64,000 nucleotides of DNA from Pseudomonas sp. ICMP 561 (GCF_002699985.1 NZ_LKBT01000045.1:186001-250000); one strand, 5' to 3'. Numbered from the stretch's first letter, positions 41,572 to 50,671 are shown. The notes: generated from the letters alone by a model not told the origin. Numbers and translations: made by a program.

Positions 41572-43020
41572 ATGCAACTGCTATGGCTGCGCAGCGATTT
41601 GCGCATTCACGACAATACCGCCCTGACCGCTGCCATAGAGCAGGGTCCGGTGGTGGCTGTTTACCTGATCAGCCCCACGCAATGGCGCAGCCACGACGAC
41701 GCCCCCTGCAAAGTAGATTTCTGGCTGCGCAATCTGGTCGAGCTGCAAAAAGCCTTGGGCGAATTGAACGTGCCATTGCTGATCCGCGAGGCCGACAGCT
41801 GGGATGAAGCACCACGAGTGCTGCTGGAACTGTGTCGCGAGCACAATATCCAGTCCGTACATGCCAACGAAGAATACGGTATCAACGAAACCCGCCGGGA
41901 CGCCGCCGTCGCCGATGCGCTTGAGGACGCCGACATTCAGTGGCGCAGCTATCTGGATCAGCTGTTTTTCAAACCTGGCACGGTGCTGACCAAGACCGGC
42001 ACCTACTTCCAGGTGTTCAGCCAGTTCCGCAAAGTCTGCTACGCCCGCATGCACCAAGCCATGCCGCCGCTGATTCACTTGCCGAAACCTCAGGCAGCGC
42101 TGGATATAAAAAGTGATCGCGTCCCCGAACAGGTAGAGGGATTCGCCACGCCTCCTCAGGCACTGCAAGCCTTGTGGCCTGCTGGTGAGGACGAAGCGCG
42201 TCGGCGACTGGCCGCCTTCAGCGATGAGCAGATTGATTACTATCGCTCCGAGCGTGACTTTCCGGCCAAACCCGGCACCAGTCAGTTGTCGGCGTACCTG
42301 GCTGCTGGCGTGATATCGCCGCGCCAATGCCTGCATGCGGCCTTGAGCAGCAATCAGGGTGAGTTCGAGACAGGCAGCGTCGGCGCAGTCACCTGGATCA
42401 ACGAGTTGCTCTGGCGTGAATTCTATAAACACATTCTGGTGGGCTTCCCTCGAGTATCGCGGTATCGCGCTTTTCGCCCGGAAACCGAAGCCCTGAAATG
42501 GCGTGATGCCCCCGAGGAGCTGGCCGCCTGGAAAGAAGCGCGCACAGGCCTGCCGATCATTGACGCCGCCATGCGCCAGTTGCTGGAAACCGGCTGGATG
42601 CATAACCGCCTGCGCATGGTCGTGGCGATGTTCCTGACCAAGAATCTGCTAATTGACTGGCGCGAAGGCGAACGCTTTTTCATGCAGCACCTGATCGACG
42701 GCGATCTGGCCGCCAATAACGGTGGCTGGCAGTGGAGCTCGTCGACGGGTACCGATTCATCGCCGTATTTCCGGATATTCAATCCGTTGTCGCAATCCGA
42801 GAAGTTCGACCCTGAAGGTTTGTTCCTGAAGAAGTGGTTGCCCGAACTGACCGACCTCAACAAAAAAGAAGTGCATAACCCGGCGGCGTCTGGCGGCCTG
42901 TTTGGTGTGGCTAGTTATCCCAAACCGATTGTCGACCTGAGTAGCAGCCGCGCCCGCGCGTTGGCTGCGTTCAAGGCTTTGCCTCATCGCCAGCCCGCGG
43001 CAGAGGTTGCTGATGACTGA
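41572..43020 (+). CDS. phrB: Deoxyribodipyrimidine photolyase (class I CPD photolyase)
   Basis: A 482-residue light-driven DNA repair flavoprotein that splits cyclobutane pyrimidine dimers. The N-terminal antenna domain begins QLLWLRSDLRIHDNTALT. The C-terminal FAD domain has LLWREFYKHILVGFP, ETGWMHNRLRMVVAMFLTKN, LIDWREGERFFMQHLIDGDL and the conserved ANNGGWQWSSSTGTDSSPYF. Length and motifs fit class I photolyase, probably with a folate antenna. AAGGA lies six bases before the ATG. The next gene overlaps its end by eight bases. Confidence 0.96.
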   Translation: MQLLWLRSDLRIHDNTALTAAIEQGPVVAVYLISPTQWRSHDDAPCKVDFWLRNLVELQKALGELNVPLLIREADSWDEAPRVLLELCREHNIQSVHANEEYGINETRRDAAVADALEDADIQWRSYLDQLFFKPGTVLTKTGTYFQVFSQFRKVCYARMHQAMPPLIHLPKPQAALDIKSDRVPEQVEGFATPPQALQALWPAGEDEARRRLAAFSDEQIDYYRSERDFPAKPGTSQLSAYLAAGVISPRQCLHAALSSNQGEFETGSVGAVTWINELLWREFYKHILVGFPRVSRYRAFRPETEALKWRDAPEELAAWKEARTGLPIIDAAMRQLLETGWMHNRLRMVVAMFLTKNLLIDWREGERFFMQHLIDGDLAANNGGWQWSSSTGTDSSPYFRIFNPLSQSEKFDPEGLFLKKWLPELTDLNKKEVHNPAASGGLFGVASYPKPIVDLSSSRARALAAFKALPHRQPAAEVADD

Positions 43021-43435
43021 TTTCCTGCGGCGCTTTGCTCATGAATTTGCAGCTCTGGACAAGAACAGTCTGGACCGCCTCGGTGACCTGTACAGCGACG
43101 ATGTGCAGTTCACCGATCCGCTGCACCAGATTCACGGGCTGCCGCAGATGCGTCGTTATTTCGCCGAGTTGTACGCCAATGTCAGCGATCTGCGTTTTGA
43201 CTTTCATGGGTTTGACCAGGTCAGCGAGGGCAGCGGTTATCTGCGCTGGACAATGAGCTACTCCCATCCGCGCCTTGTCAGAGGAAAGACGATCCGGGTT
43301 GAGGGCTGCTCGCATCTGCTCTGGCGCGACAAGGTTTATCAACATCGTGACTATTTCGATGCAGGCGCTTTGCTGTACGAGCACTTGCCGATCATGGGCC
43401 AGCTGATTGCCTGGCTGAAAAGGAGATTGGGATGA
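43013..43435 (+). CDS. NTF2/SnoaL-like protein
   Basis: A 140-residue single-domain protein with the NTF2 cone-fold pattern: FAALDKNSLDRLGDLYSDDV, a central YLRWTMSYSHPRLVRGKTIR, and HRDYFDAGALLYEHLP. Members are small ligand-binding proteins or enzymes; the active-site residues of ketosteroid isomerase are not evident. The start codon is inside the phr stop region, so translation is coupled. The role in the light operon is unknown. Confidence 0.82.
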   Translation: MTDFLRRFAHEFAALDKNSLDRLGDLYSDDVQFTDPLHQIHGLPQMRRYFAELYANVSDLRFDFHGFDQVSEGSGYLRWTMSYSHPRLVRGKTIRVEGCSHLLWRDKVYQHRDYFDAGALLYEHLPIMGQLIAWLKRRLG

Positions 43436-44220
43436 GTGATTCGAACGTGCGACGTATCTGGTTGACCGGTGCCAGCAGCGGCATTGGCCTGGCGCTCGCC
43501 GAAGAGCTGCTCGTCGCCGGTCACAAGCTGGCGCTGACGGCTCGAACTCTGGGCCCGCTCGAAGAGCTGGACCGACGTTTTCCCGGGCAAGTCCTGCTCG
43601 TACCAGGGGATTTGACCGATGGCGAACAAATCACCGCAATCGGTGATCGCATTGGCCAGACGTGGGGGGCCCTGGACAGCGCGATCATCAACGCTGGCAC
43701 GTGCGAATACATTGACACCAACCATTTCGATGCCGCGCTGCTTGAGCGAGTGGTTCGTACCAATCTGCTGGCCAGTTCCTACTGCGTGCAAGAAGCATTA
43801 TTGCTGCTGCGCAAAGGCAACAAGCCGCATCTGGTGGGCGTGTGCAGTTCGGTGACCTATCTGCCGCTCACCCGCAGTGAGGCTTACGGCGCATCCAAGG
43901 CCGGCATGCGTTATTTGTTCGAATCCCTGCGAATCGATCTGGCCCACGAAAATATCGACGTCACCGTCGTCAGCCCAGGCTTTGTCGATACCCCGCTGAC
44001 AGCTAAAAACGACTTCGCCATGCCCATGCGCTGGCCGGTCAAAAAAGCCGCGAAATACATCTCCGAGCGCTTGCAGCGGACACGTCGCCCGATGGAAATC
44101 GCATTCCCCGGATTGTTCATTTTGACTCTGCGTTTATTGGCGCTGCTCCCTACCCGTCTGCAACTTGCGTTAGGCAAACGCATGGCCCGCTCAGCGGCTC
44201 AACACAAGGACGCCCAATGA
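43432..44220 (+). CDS. Short-chain dehydrogenase/reductase
   Basis: A 262-residue classical SDR. The nucleotide loop is WLTGASSGIGLALAEELL; the NAG motif is IINAGTCEY; the catalytic Ser and Tyr-Lys are in GVCSSVTYLPL and YGASKAGMRYLFESL. A hydrophobic, basic C-terminus (RLLALLPTRLQLALGKRMARS) suggests membrane contact, as for lipid-acting SDRs. AAGGAG precedes the ATG by six bases, and ATGA overlaps the NTF2 gene stop. The substrate is unknown; the neighbours suggest a fatty-acyl or oxidised lipid. Confidence 0.88.
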   Translation: MSDSNVRRIWLTGASSGIGLALAEELLVAGHKLALTARTLGPLEELDRRFPGQVLLVPGDLTDGEQITAIGDRIGQTWGALDSAIINAGTCEYIDTNHFDAALLERVVRTNLLASSYCVQEALLLLRKGNKPHLVGVCSSVTYLPLTRSEAYGASKAGMRYLFESLRIDLAHENIDVTVVSPGFVDTPLTAKNDFAMPMRWPVKKAAKYISERLQRTRRPMEIAFPGLFILTLRLLALLPTRLQLALGKRMARSAAQHKDAQ

Positions 44221-45464
44221 AGATCGCCATCATCGGCAGTGGTATTGCGGGCCTGACCAGCGCTTATCTGCTCAACCGTTCTCACGACATCACGGTGTTC
44301 GAGGCGGCAGACTGGATTGGCGGGCATACCCATACCGTTGATGTAAACGTGAATGGCCGCGATTACGCCATTGATACCGGCTTTATCGTGTTCAACGACT
44401 GGACCTATCCAAATTTCATCCGCTTGCTCGGCCAACTGGACGTTACCTTCAAGCCCACCGAAATGAGCTTCTCCGTCACCGATCCTAAGACCCGGACCGA
44501 ATACAACGGTAATAACCTAAACAGCCTGTTTGCCCAGCGCAGCAACCTGTTGTCCCTGAGTTTCTGGGGAATGCTGCGCGACATTCTGCGTTTTAACCGC
44601 GAAGCGCTGGCCGATCTGGAAAGCCAGCGGATCGCTCAAGACACCACCCTGGGTGAGTACCTGCGCAGCCGCGGTTACGGCGAGCGCTTTATTGATCACT
44701 ACATCGTGCCCATGGGCGCGGCGATCTGGTCCATGTCCCTGGCAGACATGCTCGCCTTCCCGCTGCAATTCTTCGTGCGGTTCTTCAAGAATCATGGCTT
44801 GTTATCCGTCAGCAATCGGCCGCAATGGTGCGTCATCGAAGGCGGTTCCAGCCGTTACATCGAGCCGTTGACAGCGTCGTTTGCCGAGCGGATTCGTTTG
44901 TCGTGCCCGGTCAATCGCGTTGAGCGGGATGCAGAAGGCGTGACCGTTCACAGCGCCGCAGGCAGTGAGCGCTTTGACAAAGTCGTGTTTGCCTGCCACA
45001 GCGATCAGGCCCTGAAAATGCTTGCGCAGCCGAGCGCCGCCGAGCAGGAAATCCTGGGTGCCCTGCCCTACGCCGAAAATGACGTGGTGCTACACACAGA
45101 CACCCGCCTGTTGCCCAAGCGACCGCTGGCCTGGGCCAGCTGGAACTATCGACTCGGCGGCGGCAAGCAACAATTGGCCGCTGTGACCTATGACATGAAC
45201 ATCCTGCAGGGCATCGACAGCGACACGACCTTTTGCGTCAGCCTCAATCAGACCGAAGCCATCGACCCGAACAAAATTCTTGCCCGCTATACCTACTCCC
45301 ATCCGCAGTACAGCCTGGCAGGCGTAGACGCTCAGGCGCGCTGGCCTGAACTGGATGGCGTTAACCATACCTGGTTTTGCGGCGCTTACTGGGCCAATGG
45401 CTTTCATGAAGACGGCGTGGTCAGCGGCCTTCGGGTTGCCTCGGCGTTGGGCGAATCATTGTGA
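44217..45464 (+). CDS. FAD-dependent amine-oxidase-like oxidoreductase
   Basis: A 415-residue flavoprotein with an N-terminal FAD loop (IAIIGSGIAGLTSAYLLNRSH) and the amine-oxidase/phytoene-desaturase-like VFEAADWIGGHTHTVDV. The C-terminal FAD segment is FCGAYWANGFHEDGVVSGL. Homologous genes sit next to DUF1365 and Cfa-type methyltransferase genes in many light- or singlet-oxygen-responsive clusters; in Rhodobacter such clusters belong to the ChrR/RpoE response. It probably desaturates or oxidises a fatty acyl chain. It overlaps its neighbours by four bases on each side (ATGA and GTGA). Confidence 0.88.
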   Translation: MKIAIIGSGIAGLTSAYLLNRSHDITVFEAADWIGGHTHTVDVNVNGRDYAIDTGFIVFNDWTYPNFIRLLGQLDVTFKPTEMSFSVTDPKTRTEYNGNNLNSLFAQRSNLLSLSFWGMLRDILRFNREALADLESQRIAQDTTLGEYLRSRGYGERFIDHYIVPMGAAIWSMSLADMLAFPLQFFVRFFKNHGLLSVSNRPQWCVIEGGSSRYIEPLTASFAERIRLSCPVNRVERDAEGVTVHSAAGSERFDKVVFACHSDQALKMLAQPSAAEQEILGALPYAENDVVLHTDTRLLPKRPLAWASWNYRLGGGKQQLAAVTYDMNILQGIDSDTTFCVSLNQTEAIDPNKILARYTYSHPQYSLAGVDAQARWPELDGVNHTWFCGAYWANGFHEDGVVSGLRVASALGESL

Positions 45465-46261
45465 ACAGCGCCCTGTACAGCGGCTGGATAGCCCACCGGC
45501 GCTTTGCGCCGCGGGCTCATGACTTTCGTTATCGGATCGGCCTGCTGTATCTGGATCTGGATGAACAGCGCGAGGTATTGAAAGCCTCTCCCCTCGCAGG
45601 TAAAAGTCGCTGGTCGCCGTTTTCATTCCGGGAAACGGATTACCTGCGTGAACTTACGCGCAAAGGCATACCACTGACAGACGCCGTCCGTGAACGCATT
45701 GGTCAAGCCATCGGCCATGTTCCGCAGGGCAAAATCTGCCTGCTGACTCAAGCGCGCAGTTGGGGCCTGGCCTTTAATCCAGTGAGCTTTTTTTATTGCT
45801 TTGAAGAGGATGGCGCGCTGGCGGCGATTCTCTGTGAAGTCAGCAATACACCGTGGCGCGAGCGCTACCACTATGTATTACCTGCTGACGGTGAAGGGCA
45901 TCAGCACTTCGCCGTAGCCAAGGCCTTCCACGTTTCGCCGTTCCTGCCCCGCGATCTTGAATACCGGATGAGTTTCAGTCCGCCCGGCGAGCGTCTCGGC
46001 GTTCACATGGCAGACTGGCAAGGCGATCTGAAAATGTTCGACGCCACGCTTAACCTGCAACGCCAGGACCTGACAAGAAGCAATCTGCATCGTTATTTAC
46101 TGGCTTTTCCATGGATGACCGCCAAAACCTGCCTGGCGATTTACTGGCAAGCATTGCGTCTATTTTTGAAACGCGTTCCACTTTTCTCTCATCAGGCCGC
46201 TGACGGCGACTACCGCACTGCCGCCACGCAATTGAAGGGTAAACCCCATGAAAAGCAGTAG
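45461..46261 (+). CDS. DUF1365 domain protein
   Basis: A 266-residue protein with DUF1365 hallmarks: HRRFAPRAHDFRYRIGLLYLDL near the N-terminus, WGLAFNPVSFFYCFEEDG in the middle and FHVSPFLPRDLEYRMSFSPPG later. The function is unproven; it is almost always coupled to an FAD amine oxidase and a Cfa-like methyltransferase. It starts at a GTG that overlaps the stop of the FAD gene (GTGA) and overlaps the methyltransferase gene by 14 bases. Confidence 0.88.
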   Translation: MNSALYSGWIAHRRFAPRAHDFRYRIGLLYLDLDEQREVLKASPLAGKSRWSPFSFRETDYLRELTRKGIPLTDAVRERIGQAIGHVPQGKICLLTQARSWGLAFNPVSFFYCFEEDGALAAILCEVSNTPWRERYHYVLPADGEGHQHFAVAKAFHVSPFLPRDLEYRMSFSPPGERLGVHMADWQGDLKMFDATLNLQRQDLTRSNLHRYLLAFPWMTAKTCLAIYWQALRLFLKRVPLFSHQAADGDYRTAATQLKGKPHEKQ

Positions 46262-47513
46262 CAGTTTTTCGGCCAATCTGGGCACCAACAGCCTGACCGC
46301 CAACATCCTGCGGCGCGGCGTGCTACGCCAGCTTGCCCGGTTGCGCAGCGGCCAACTGGTCGTCAATGAAGGCGATGAGCGCCATGTATTCGGCGTGGCA
46401 GGGGCCGTTGTCCAGGGCGAGATCCAGATTCTCGACTCAGCCACCTGGGGCATGGTCGCCAGTAATGGCTCCATTGGCGCAGGCGAAGCCTACATTCATG
46501 GCTACTGGACCTCGCCGGACCTGACTGCCGTCATCAGGGTTTTCGTCAGCAACCTGGATGTGCTGGACGCGATGGAAGGCGGAATAGCACGGCTGGGCCG
46601 CCCCTTCATTCAGGCGTTGCACTGGCTGAATCGCAATACCCGTGAAGGCTCGCAGAAAAATATCGCCGCCCATTACGATCTGGGCAACGAGCTGTTCAAG
46701 CAGTTTCTTGACCCCACCATGATGTATTCGGCGGCGCAGTTCCTGACGCCTGAAGACACCCTGGAACAGGCGCAGTTGAACAAGCTGGAACGAATTTGTC
46801 AGAAGCTGGCGTTGAAACCCGAGGACCACCTGCTGGAAATCGGTACCGGCTGGGGCAGCATGGCGATTTACGCTGCGCAGCACTATGGCTGCAAAGTCAC
46901 CACGACGACACTGTCCCAAGAGCAGTTCGCCTACACCGAGGAGCGAATTGCGACGCTGGGCCTGAAAGATCAGATCACCCTGCTGCTCAAGGACTATCGG
47001 GACCTTACCGGACAGTTCGACAAGCTGGTCTCGATTGAAATGATTGAAGCGGTCGGCCACCGGTTTCTGCCAACTTACTTCAAGCAATGCGCCCACCTGC
47101 TCAAGGACAACGGCCTGATGTTGCTGCAAGCCATCACCATCCGCGAGCAGCGCTACGAACAGGCCAAAGGCAGTGTCGACTTTATCCAGCGCTATATTTT
47201 TCCCGGTGGCGCGCTGCCGTCGGTGCACAAAATGCTGGAAATTGTCGGTCGCGACACTGACATGAACCTGCTGCATATGGAGGATTTTGGCCTGCATTAC
47301 GCGCGCACCCTGCGCATCTGGCATGACAACTTCCGCCACGCTCATGGTTACCTCGCAGAGCTGGGCTACGACGACTACTTCCTGCGGCTGTGGGAGTTTT
47401 ACCTGTGCTACTGCGAGGGTGGTTTCCTGGAACGTACCATCGGCACCGCGCAGTTGCTGCTGGCCAAACCCTGCGCATCGCCACAGCCGCTGTTGGGCCG
47501 CTTCAATGCTTAA
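46248..47513 (+). CDS. Cyclopropane-fatty-acid-synthase-like methyltransferase
   Basis: A 421-residue SAM-dependent methyltransferase of the CfaS family. The SAM loop is LLEIGTGWGSMAIYAAQHYG; family blocks are AHYDLGNELFKQFLDPTMMYS, SIEMIEAVGHRFLPTYF and FIFPGGALPS-like RYIFPGGALPS. Such enzymes methylate or cyclopropanate double bonds in membrane phospholipid acyl chains. In this context it may act with the FAD enzyme and DUF1365 to make a modified acyl chain rather than an ordinary cyclopropane. AAGGG lies eight bases before the ATG, within the end of the DUF1365 gene. Confidence 0.9.
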   Translation: MKSSSSFSANLGTNSLTANILRRGVLRQLARLRSGQLVVNEGDERHVFGVAGAVVQGEIQILDSATWGMVASNGSIGAGEAYIHGYWTSPDLTAVIRVFVSNLDVLDAMEGGIARLGRPFIQALHWLNRNTREGSQKNIAAHYDLGNELFKQFLDPTMMYSAAQFLTPEDTLEQAQLNKLERICQKLALKPEDHLLEIGTGWGSMAIYAAQHYGCKVTTTTLSQEQFAYTEERIATLGLKDQITLLLKDYRDLTGQFDKLVSIEMIEAVGHRFLPTYFKQCAHLLKDNGLMLLQAITIREQRYEQAKGSVDFIQRYIFPGGALPSVHKMLEIVGRDTDMNLLHMEDFGLHYARTLRIWHDNFRHAHGYLAELGYDDYFLRLWEFYLCYCEGGFLERTIGTAQLLLAKPCASPQPLLGRFNA

Positions 47514-48027
47514 GCAGATCGCCAATGCCGTGCTTTTCCAGCTCGGCTGGTTTGCCTGCGTGCTGGGCGGTAATAGTTATTGGCTGTTGATCCCGGTTGG
47601 CGTCCTGCTCATTCATCTGCTGTGGATAAGTTCGTGGACGGCCGAAGGTAAATTATTGCTGTGGATAACCGGCCTGGGCACCTTGCTGGACAGCGGGCTG
47701 ATGCTGCTCGGTGTCTTCGACTTTGGCAGCCAGGGCTTGCTGATCCCGCTGTGGCTGATTCTGCTGTGGGCAGTATTGGGCACTACGCTCAGGCATTGCC
47801 TGGCCTGGACCGCAAAACCGTGGTGGCGCGCCAGTATCCTTGGAGCGATTGGCGGGCCGATGTCGTATTACGCCGGTTCGCAGCTGGCTGGCGTGCAGCT
47901 GCCGCTGGGTTTATGGCCGAGCATGGCACTGCTGGCGATGCTATGGGCCGTAGTGTTTGCGCTGCTGCAATGGCTATCCGGTCGATTGCTCGCCGGTCAT
48001 TCAGTCAACATGCCCGCCTCGCGCTGA
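47506..48027 (+). CDS. DUF2878 membrane protein
   Basis: A 173-residue inner-membrane protein with about five hydrophobic segments (FQLGWFACVLGGNSYWLLIP, GVLLIHLLWISS, LLIPLWLILLWAVLG, LWPSMALLAMLWAVVFALL). It matches DUF2878, a family restricted to clusters like this one; its function is unknown. The ATG at 47506 overlaps the methyltransferase stop by eight bases, so it belongs to the same unit. Confidence 0.85.
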   Translation: MLKQIANAVLFQLGWFACVLGGNSYWLLIPVGVLLIHLLWISSWTAEGKLLLWITGLGTLLDSGLMLLGVFDFGSQGLLIPLWLILLWAVLGTTLRHCLAWTAKPWWRASILGAIGGPMSYYAGSQLAGVQLPLGLWPSMALLAMLWAVVFALLQWLSGRLLAGHSVNMPASR

Positions 48028-48043
48028 CATACACTGCGCGCCT

Positions 48044-48358
48044 ATGACTGCCACCCTGATCCCGACCCGCCCGATTACCACCGAAACCGCCATCACCTGC
48101 TCAACCTGCGCGGCCTGTTGCTGCCAGCTTGAGGTCATGCTGATTACGGACACCGGCGTGCCTGAACGCTTTATCGATACAGACGACTGGGGCGGCGAAG
48201 TCATGCTGCGTCTCGACGACGGCTGGTGCGCCGCGCTGGATCGCAACACGATGATGTGCACCATCTATGAGAAACGTCCGCTGATCTGCCGGGAGTTTGA
48301 GACCGGTTCAGAGGAGTGCATGCATGAAAGGCTGGGGATTGAAGGGGCTTACTTGTAG
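48044..48358 (+). CDS. YkgJ-family cysteine-cluster protein
   Basis: A 104-residue protein of the zinc/iron-chelating YkgJ family: CSTCAACCCQLE near the N-terminus, and CAALDRNTMMCTIYEKRPLIC with a following Cys in the C-terminal half. The metal and role are unknown. The ATG at 48044 lacks a clear binding site but follows DUF2878 by only 16 bases, so it may be the last gene of the light-response unit; a REP pair follows. Confidence 0.85.
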   Translation: MTATLIPTRPITTETAITCSTCAACCCQLEVMLITDTGVPERFIDTDDWGGEVMLRLDDGWCAALDRNTMMCTIYEKRPLICREFETGSEECMHERLGIEGAYL

Positions 48359-48381
48359 TTGTAGCCGAAGCCTACACAGAT

Positions 48382-48474
48382 CCGTAGGACCGGCTTTAGC
48401 CGGGAGTGGGTTGTCCAAAAAAAACATATGCGTCGAGCTTCCTGGCCCTCTCCCGGCTAAAGCCGGTCCTACAA
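48382..48474. repeat. REP/BIME inverted pair (CCGGCTTTAGCCGG family)
   Basis: Arms CCGTAGGACCGGCTTTAGCC and complement between the convergent YkgJ-like and pagL genes. The spacer is A-rich and unlike those of the other members of the family. Confidence 0.9.
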
Positions 48475-48484
48475 ATAGTCGAGA

Positions 48485-49003
48485 TTAGAGCGGCATCGTG
48501 TAATGCAATGCGTAGCTCTCAATACCGTCGTTTGGCTCTTTGATACCAGCGTTCGAGTAGTGGGTCGCACGGATGCCAATTTCATGACCGCCGTTGAAGC
48601 GCACGCCAAAGCCGATACGGTCTTCAAAGTTGAAAGCCGAACCCAGTTTGTTGTCTTCGATTTGCGTATTCGAGAATACAGCGACACCGATACCGGCTTC
48701 GATGTATGGCTTCACGTTCTGGCCAGCGAATTCGTAAACAAATACCGGGGAGAACGAAAGGCTGTTGTTGCTGGAACGCTTGTCGCCATCCCAGTACGTG
48801 TAAGCGCCATCCCAATAACCGGTCAGGCGACCTACATCGCTCTGCAGCCAGCTTTTATCCCAATCAAACTTCATGCCCAGGCGGTAAGTCTGGGTCGTCT
48901 GGCCCGTCTGACCGACCGAAAACTCAACGCCAGCGGCTTGAGTAAGTGAAGTTTGCCCCATCAACGCAGCCGCAAGCGCAGCCAAACACAACAGACGCTT
49001 CAT
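48485..49003 (-). CDS. pagL: Lipid A 3-O-deacylase PagL
   Basis: A 172-residue outer-membrane beta-barrel esterase that removes the 3-O-acyl chain from lipid A. The signal peptide (LLCLAALAAALMGQTSLTQA) is followed by barrel strands. The catalytic residues lie in ATHYSNAGIKEPNDGIE as H148, S150 and E162, with the same spacing as in P. aeruginosa PagL. Synteny agrees: PA4661 (pagL) sits between the photolyase and murI genes. AGGAAG six bases before the ATG at 49003 fixes the start. It lies 116 bases after murI on the same strand and is probably separately regulated. Confidence 0.92.
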   Translation of the reverse strand: MKRLLCLAALAAALMGQTSLTQAAGVEFSVGQTGQTTQTYRLGMKFDWDKSWLQSDVGRLTGYWDGAYTYWDGDKRSSNNSLSFSPVFVYEFAGQNVKPYIEAGIGVAVFSNTQIEDNKLGSAFNFEDRIGFGVRFNGGHEIGIRATHYSNAGIKEPNDGIESYALHYTMPL

Positions 49004-49119
49004 CAGAAACTTCCTATTTCGAATGCAATTATTAGGTGTTTTTGCAGATAACCGACTTGCTATAGAAATCCGGCGTGGAACGTTAGTTCCAATGCCATGC
49101 AAAGCTTTTCACGATTTTT

Positions 49120-49920
49120 TTACAAATCGAAGAATCGCACATTGTCAGATTTTTTCCATAGTGTAGGTAGGATGTTTCCGAAATTATACAAATCAGCGCT
49201 GGTCCAGAACTGCGTTTCCTGGGCGTTTCCATCGTGCAGGAGGCCGTGTTGAGCCAACAACCGCTGGAGCTGGCGAGCCACGGCGTGACCGGTGTCGATC
49301 AAGATGACCGATTCCGGAATCATTTCCCGCAGCAGAGGTTTGAGGAAGGGATAGTGGGTACAGCCGAGGATGATCGTGTCGCAGCCCTCGGCGAGAAGCG
49401 GTTCGACATAGCCCCGCAGCAGGGCACGAATGGTCGGGCTGAACAGATCGCCCGCTTCGATCAGTTCCACCAGGCCAGGGCACGGCTGCGTCACGACCCG
49501 TACATCACCCGCGAAACGGTCGAGCAAGGCGGCGAACTTCGCGCTTTGCAAAGTACCGGTGGTAGCGAGCACCCCAACCACACCACTGCGGGTCGCAGCC
49601 GCCGCCGGTTTGACCGCAGGCTCCATTCCGATAATCGGCCAGTCAGGATAATGTTCACGCAATTGAGCGGCGGCAGCGGCAGTCGCGGTGTTGCAGGCCA
49701 GCACCAGTGCCTTGGCCCCTTGCTCGCGAAAGAATTGCGCGATGATCATGCAGCGTTCGCGGATGAACTCCGGGGTTTTCTCTCCGTAAGGGATATGCCC
49801 GCAGTCCGCGACGTACAGCAGCGACTCGTTGGGTAACAGGTTGTGAATCTCGCCCAGCACCGACAAGCCACCTACGCCGGAATCAAATACGCCCACCGGC
49901 GCATCGCTGGCTTTACTCAT
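49120..49920 (-). CDS. murI: Glutamate racemase
   Basis: A 266-residue enzyme making D-glutamate for peptidoglycan. The two catalytic cysteines are in ALVLACNTATAAAAAQLRE and TIILGCTHYPFLKPLL; the N-terminus has GVFDSGVGGLSVL. The ATG at 49920 is the family start and lies inside the end of moeB (eight-base overlap), so it is translationally coupled as the last gene of the hemA-prfA-prmC-moeB-murI operon. Confidence 0.96.
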   Translation of the reverse strand: MSKASDAPVGVFDSGVGGLSVLGEIHNLLPNESLLYVADCGHIPYGEKTPEFIRERCMIIAQFFREQGAKALVLACNTATAAAAAQLREHYPDWPIIGMEPAVKPAAAATRSGVVGVLATTGTLQSAKFAALLDRFAGDVRVVTQPCPGLVELIEAGDLFSPTIRALLRGYVEPLLAEGCDTIILGCTHYPFLKPLLREMIPESVILIDTGHAVARQLQRLLAQHGLLHDGNAQETQFWTSADLYNFGNILPTLWKKSDNVRFFDL

Positions 49921-50671
49921 GCTGCCCTGCACCGCAGACGCTACACCCCGGATCACGCTTGACCTTCAATTCACGAAAGCGGGTGCTCAGCGCGTCAATC
50001 AACAACAAACGCCCCACCAGCGGCTCACCGAAACCGACTAGTACTTTGAGTGCTTCAAGGGCCTGCAGGCTGCCGACCAATCCCACAAGAGGCCCGATCA
50101 CACCGGCTTCGCTACAGGTCAGCTCGGCTTCGCTGCCGTGACCGTATAAACAGTGGTAGCAAGGGCTTTCAGGTCGACGTGGATCGAACACCGACAACTG
50201 CCCTTCCAGGCGAATGGCCGCACCGCTGACCAAGGGGGTTCTGGCCGCCACACAGGCGGCATTGACCGCACCACGAGTCGCGAAATTGTCTGAGCAATCG
50301 AGTACCAGATCGACACCCTCGACGGCCGTCGCCAGGGAATCGACATCCAGCGCGGCGCGATGAGGGACAAGAGATATCTCAGGATTGATTGCAGTCAGAC
50401 GAGCGATGGCCGAATCCACCTTGCTCTGCCCGACTGTCTGGCTGTCGTGAATAATCTGGCGTTGCAGGTTCGTCAGGTCAACGGTATCGAAGTCGGCCAG
50501 GTGCAATTCGCCAACACCTGCGGCGGCCAGATACAAGGCAACGGGAGAGCCCAGGCCACCGAGGCCCACGATCAGCACCCGGCTTTGCTTGAGTTTGAAC
50601 TGACCTTCGATATCGACGTGCTGCAGCAGAATCTGTCGGCTATAGCGCAACAGTTCCTGATCACTCAGCAC
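49913..50671 (-). CDS. moeB: Molybdopterin-synthase adenylyltransferase MoeB
   Basis: A 252-residue E1-like enzyme that adenylates the C-terminus of MoaD during molybdenum cofactor synthesis. The nucleotide loop is VLIVGLGGLGSPVALYLAAAG; LADFDTVDLTNLQRQI holds the ATP-site Asp and Arg; the adenylation block is DLVLDCSDNFATR. Zinc-binding CxxC pairs are CYHC and CSVC. It overlaps prmC by seven bases and murI by eight. Confidence 0.95.
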   Translation of the reverse strand: MLSDQELLRYSRQILLQHVDIEGQFKLKQSRVLIVGLGGLGSPVALYLAAAGVGELHLADFDTVDLTNLQRQIIHDSQTVGQSKVDSAIARLTAINPEISLVPHRAALDVDSLATAVEGVDLVLDCSDNFATRGAVNAACVAARTPLVSGAAIRLEGQLSVFDPRRPESPCYHCLYGHGSEAELTCSEAGVIGPLVGLVGSLQALEALKVLVGFGEPLVGRLLLIDALSTRFRELKVKRDPGCSVCGAGQHE

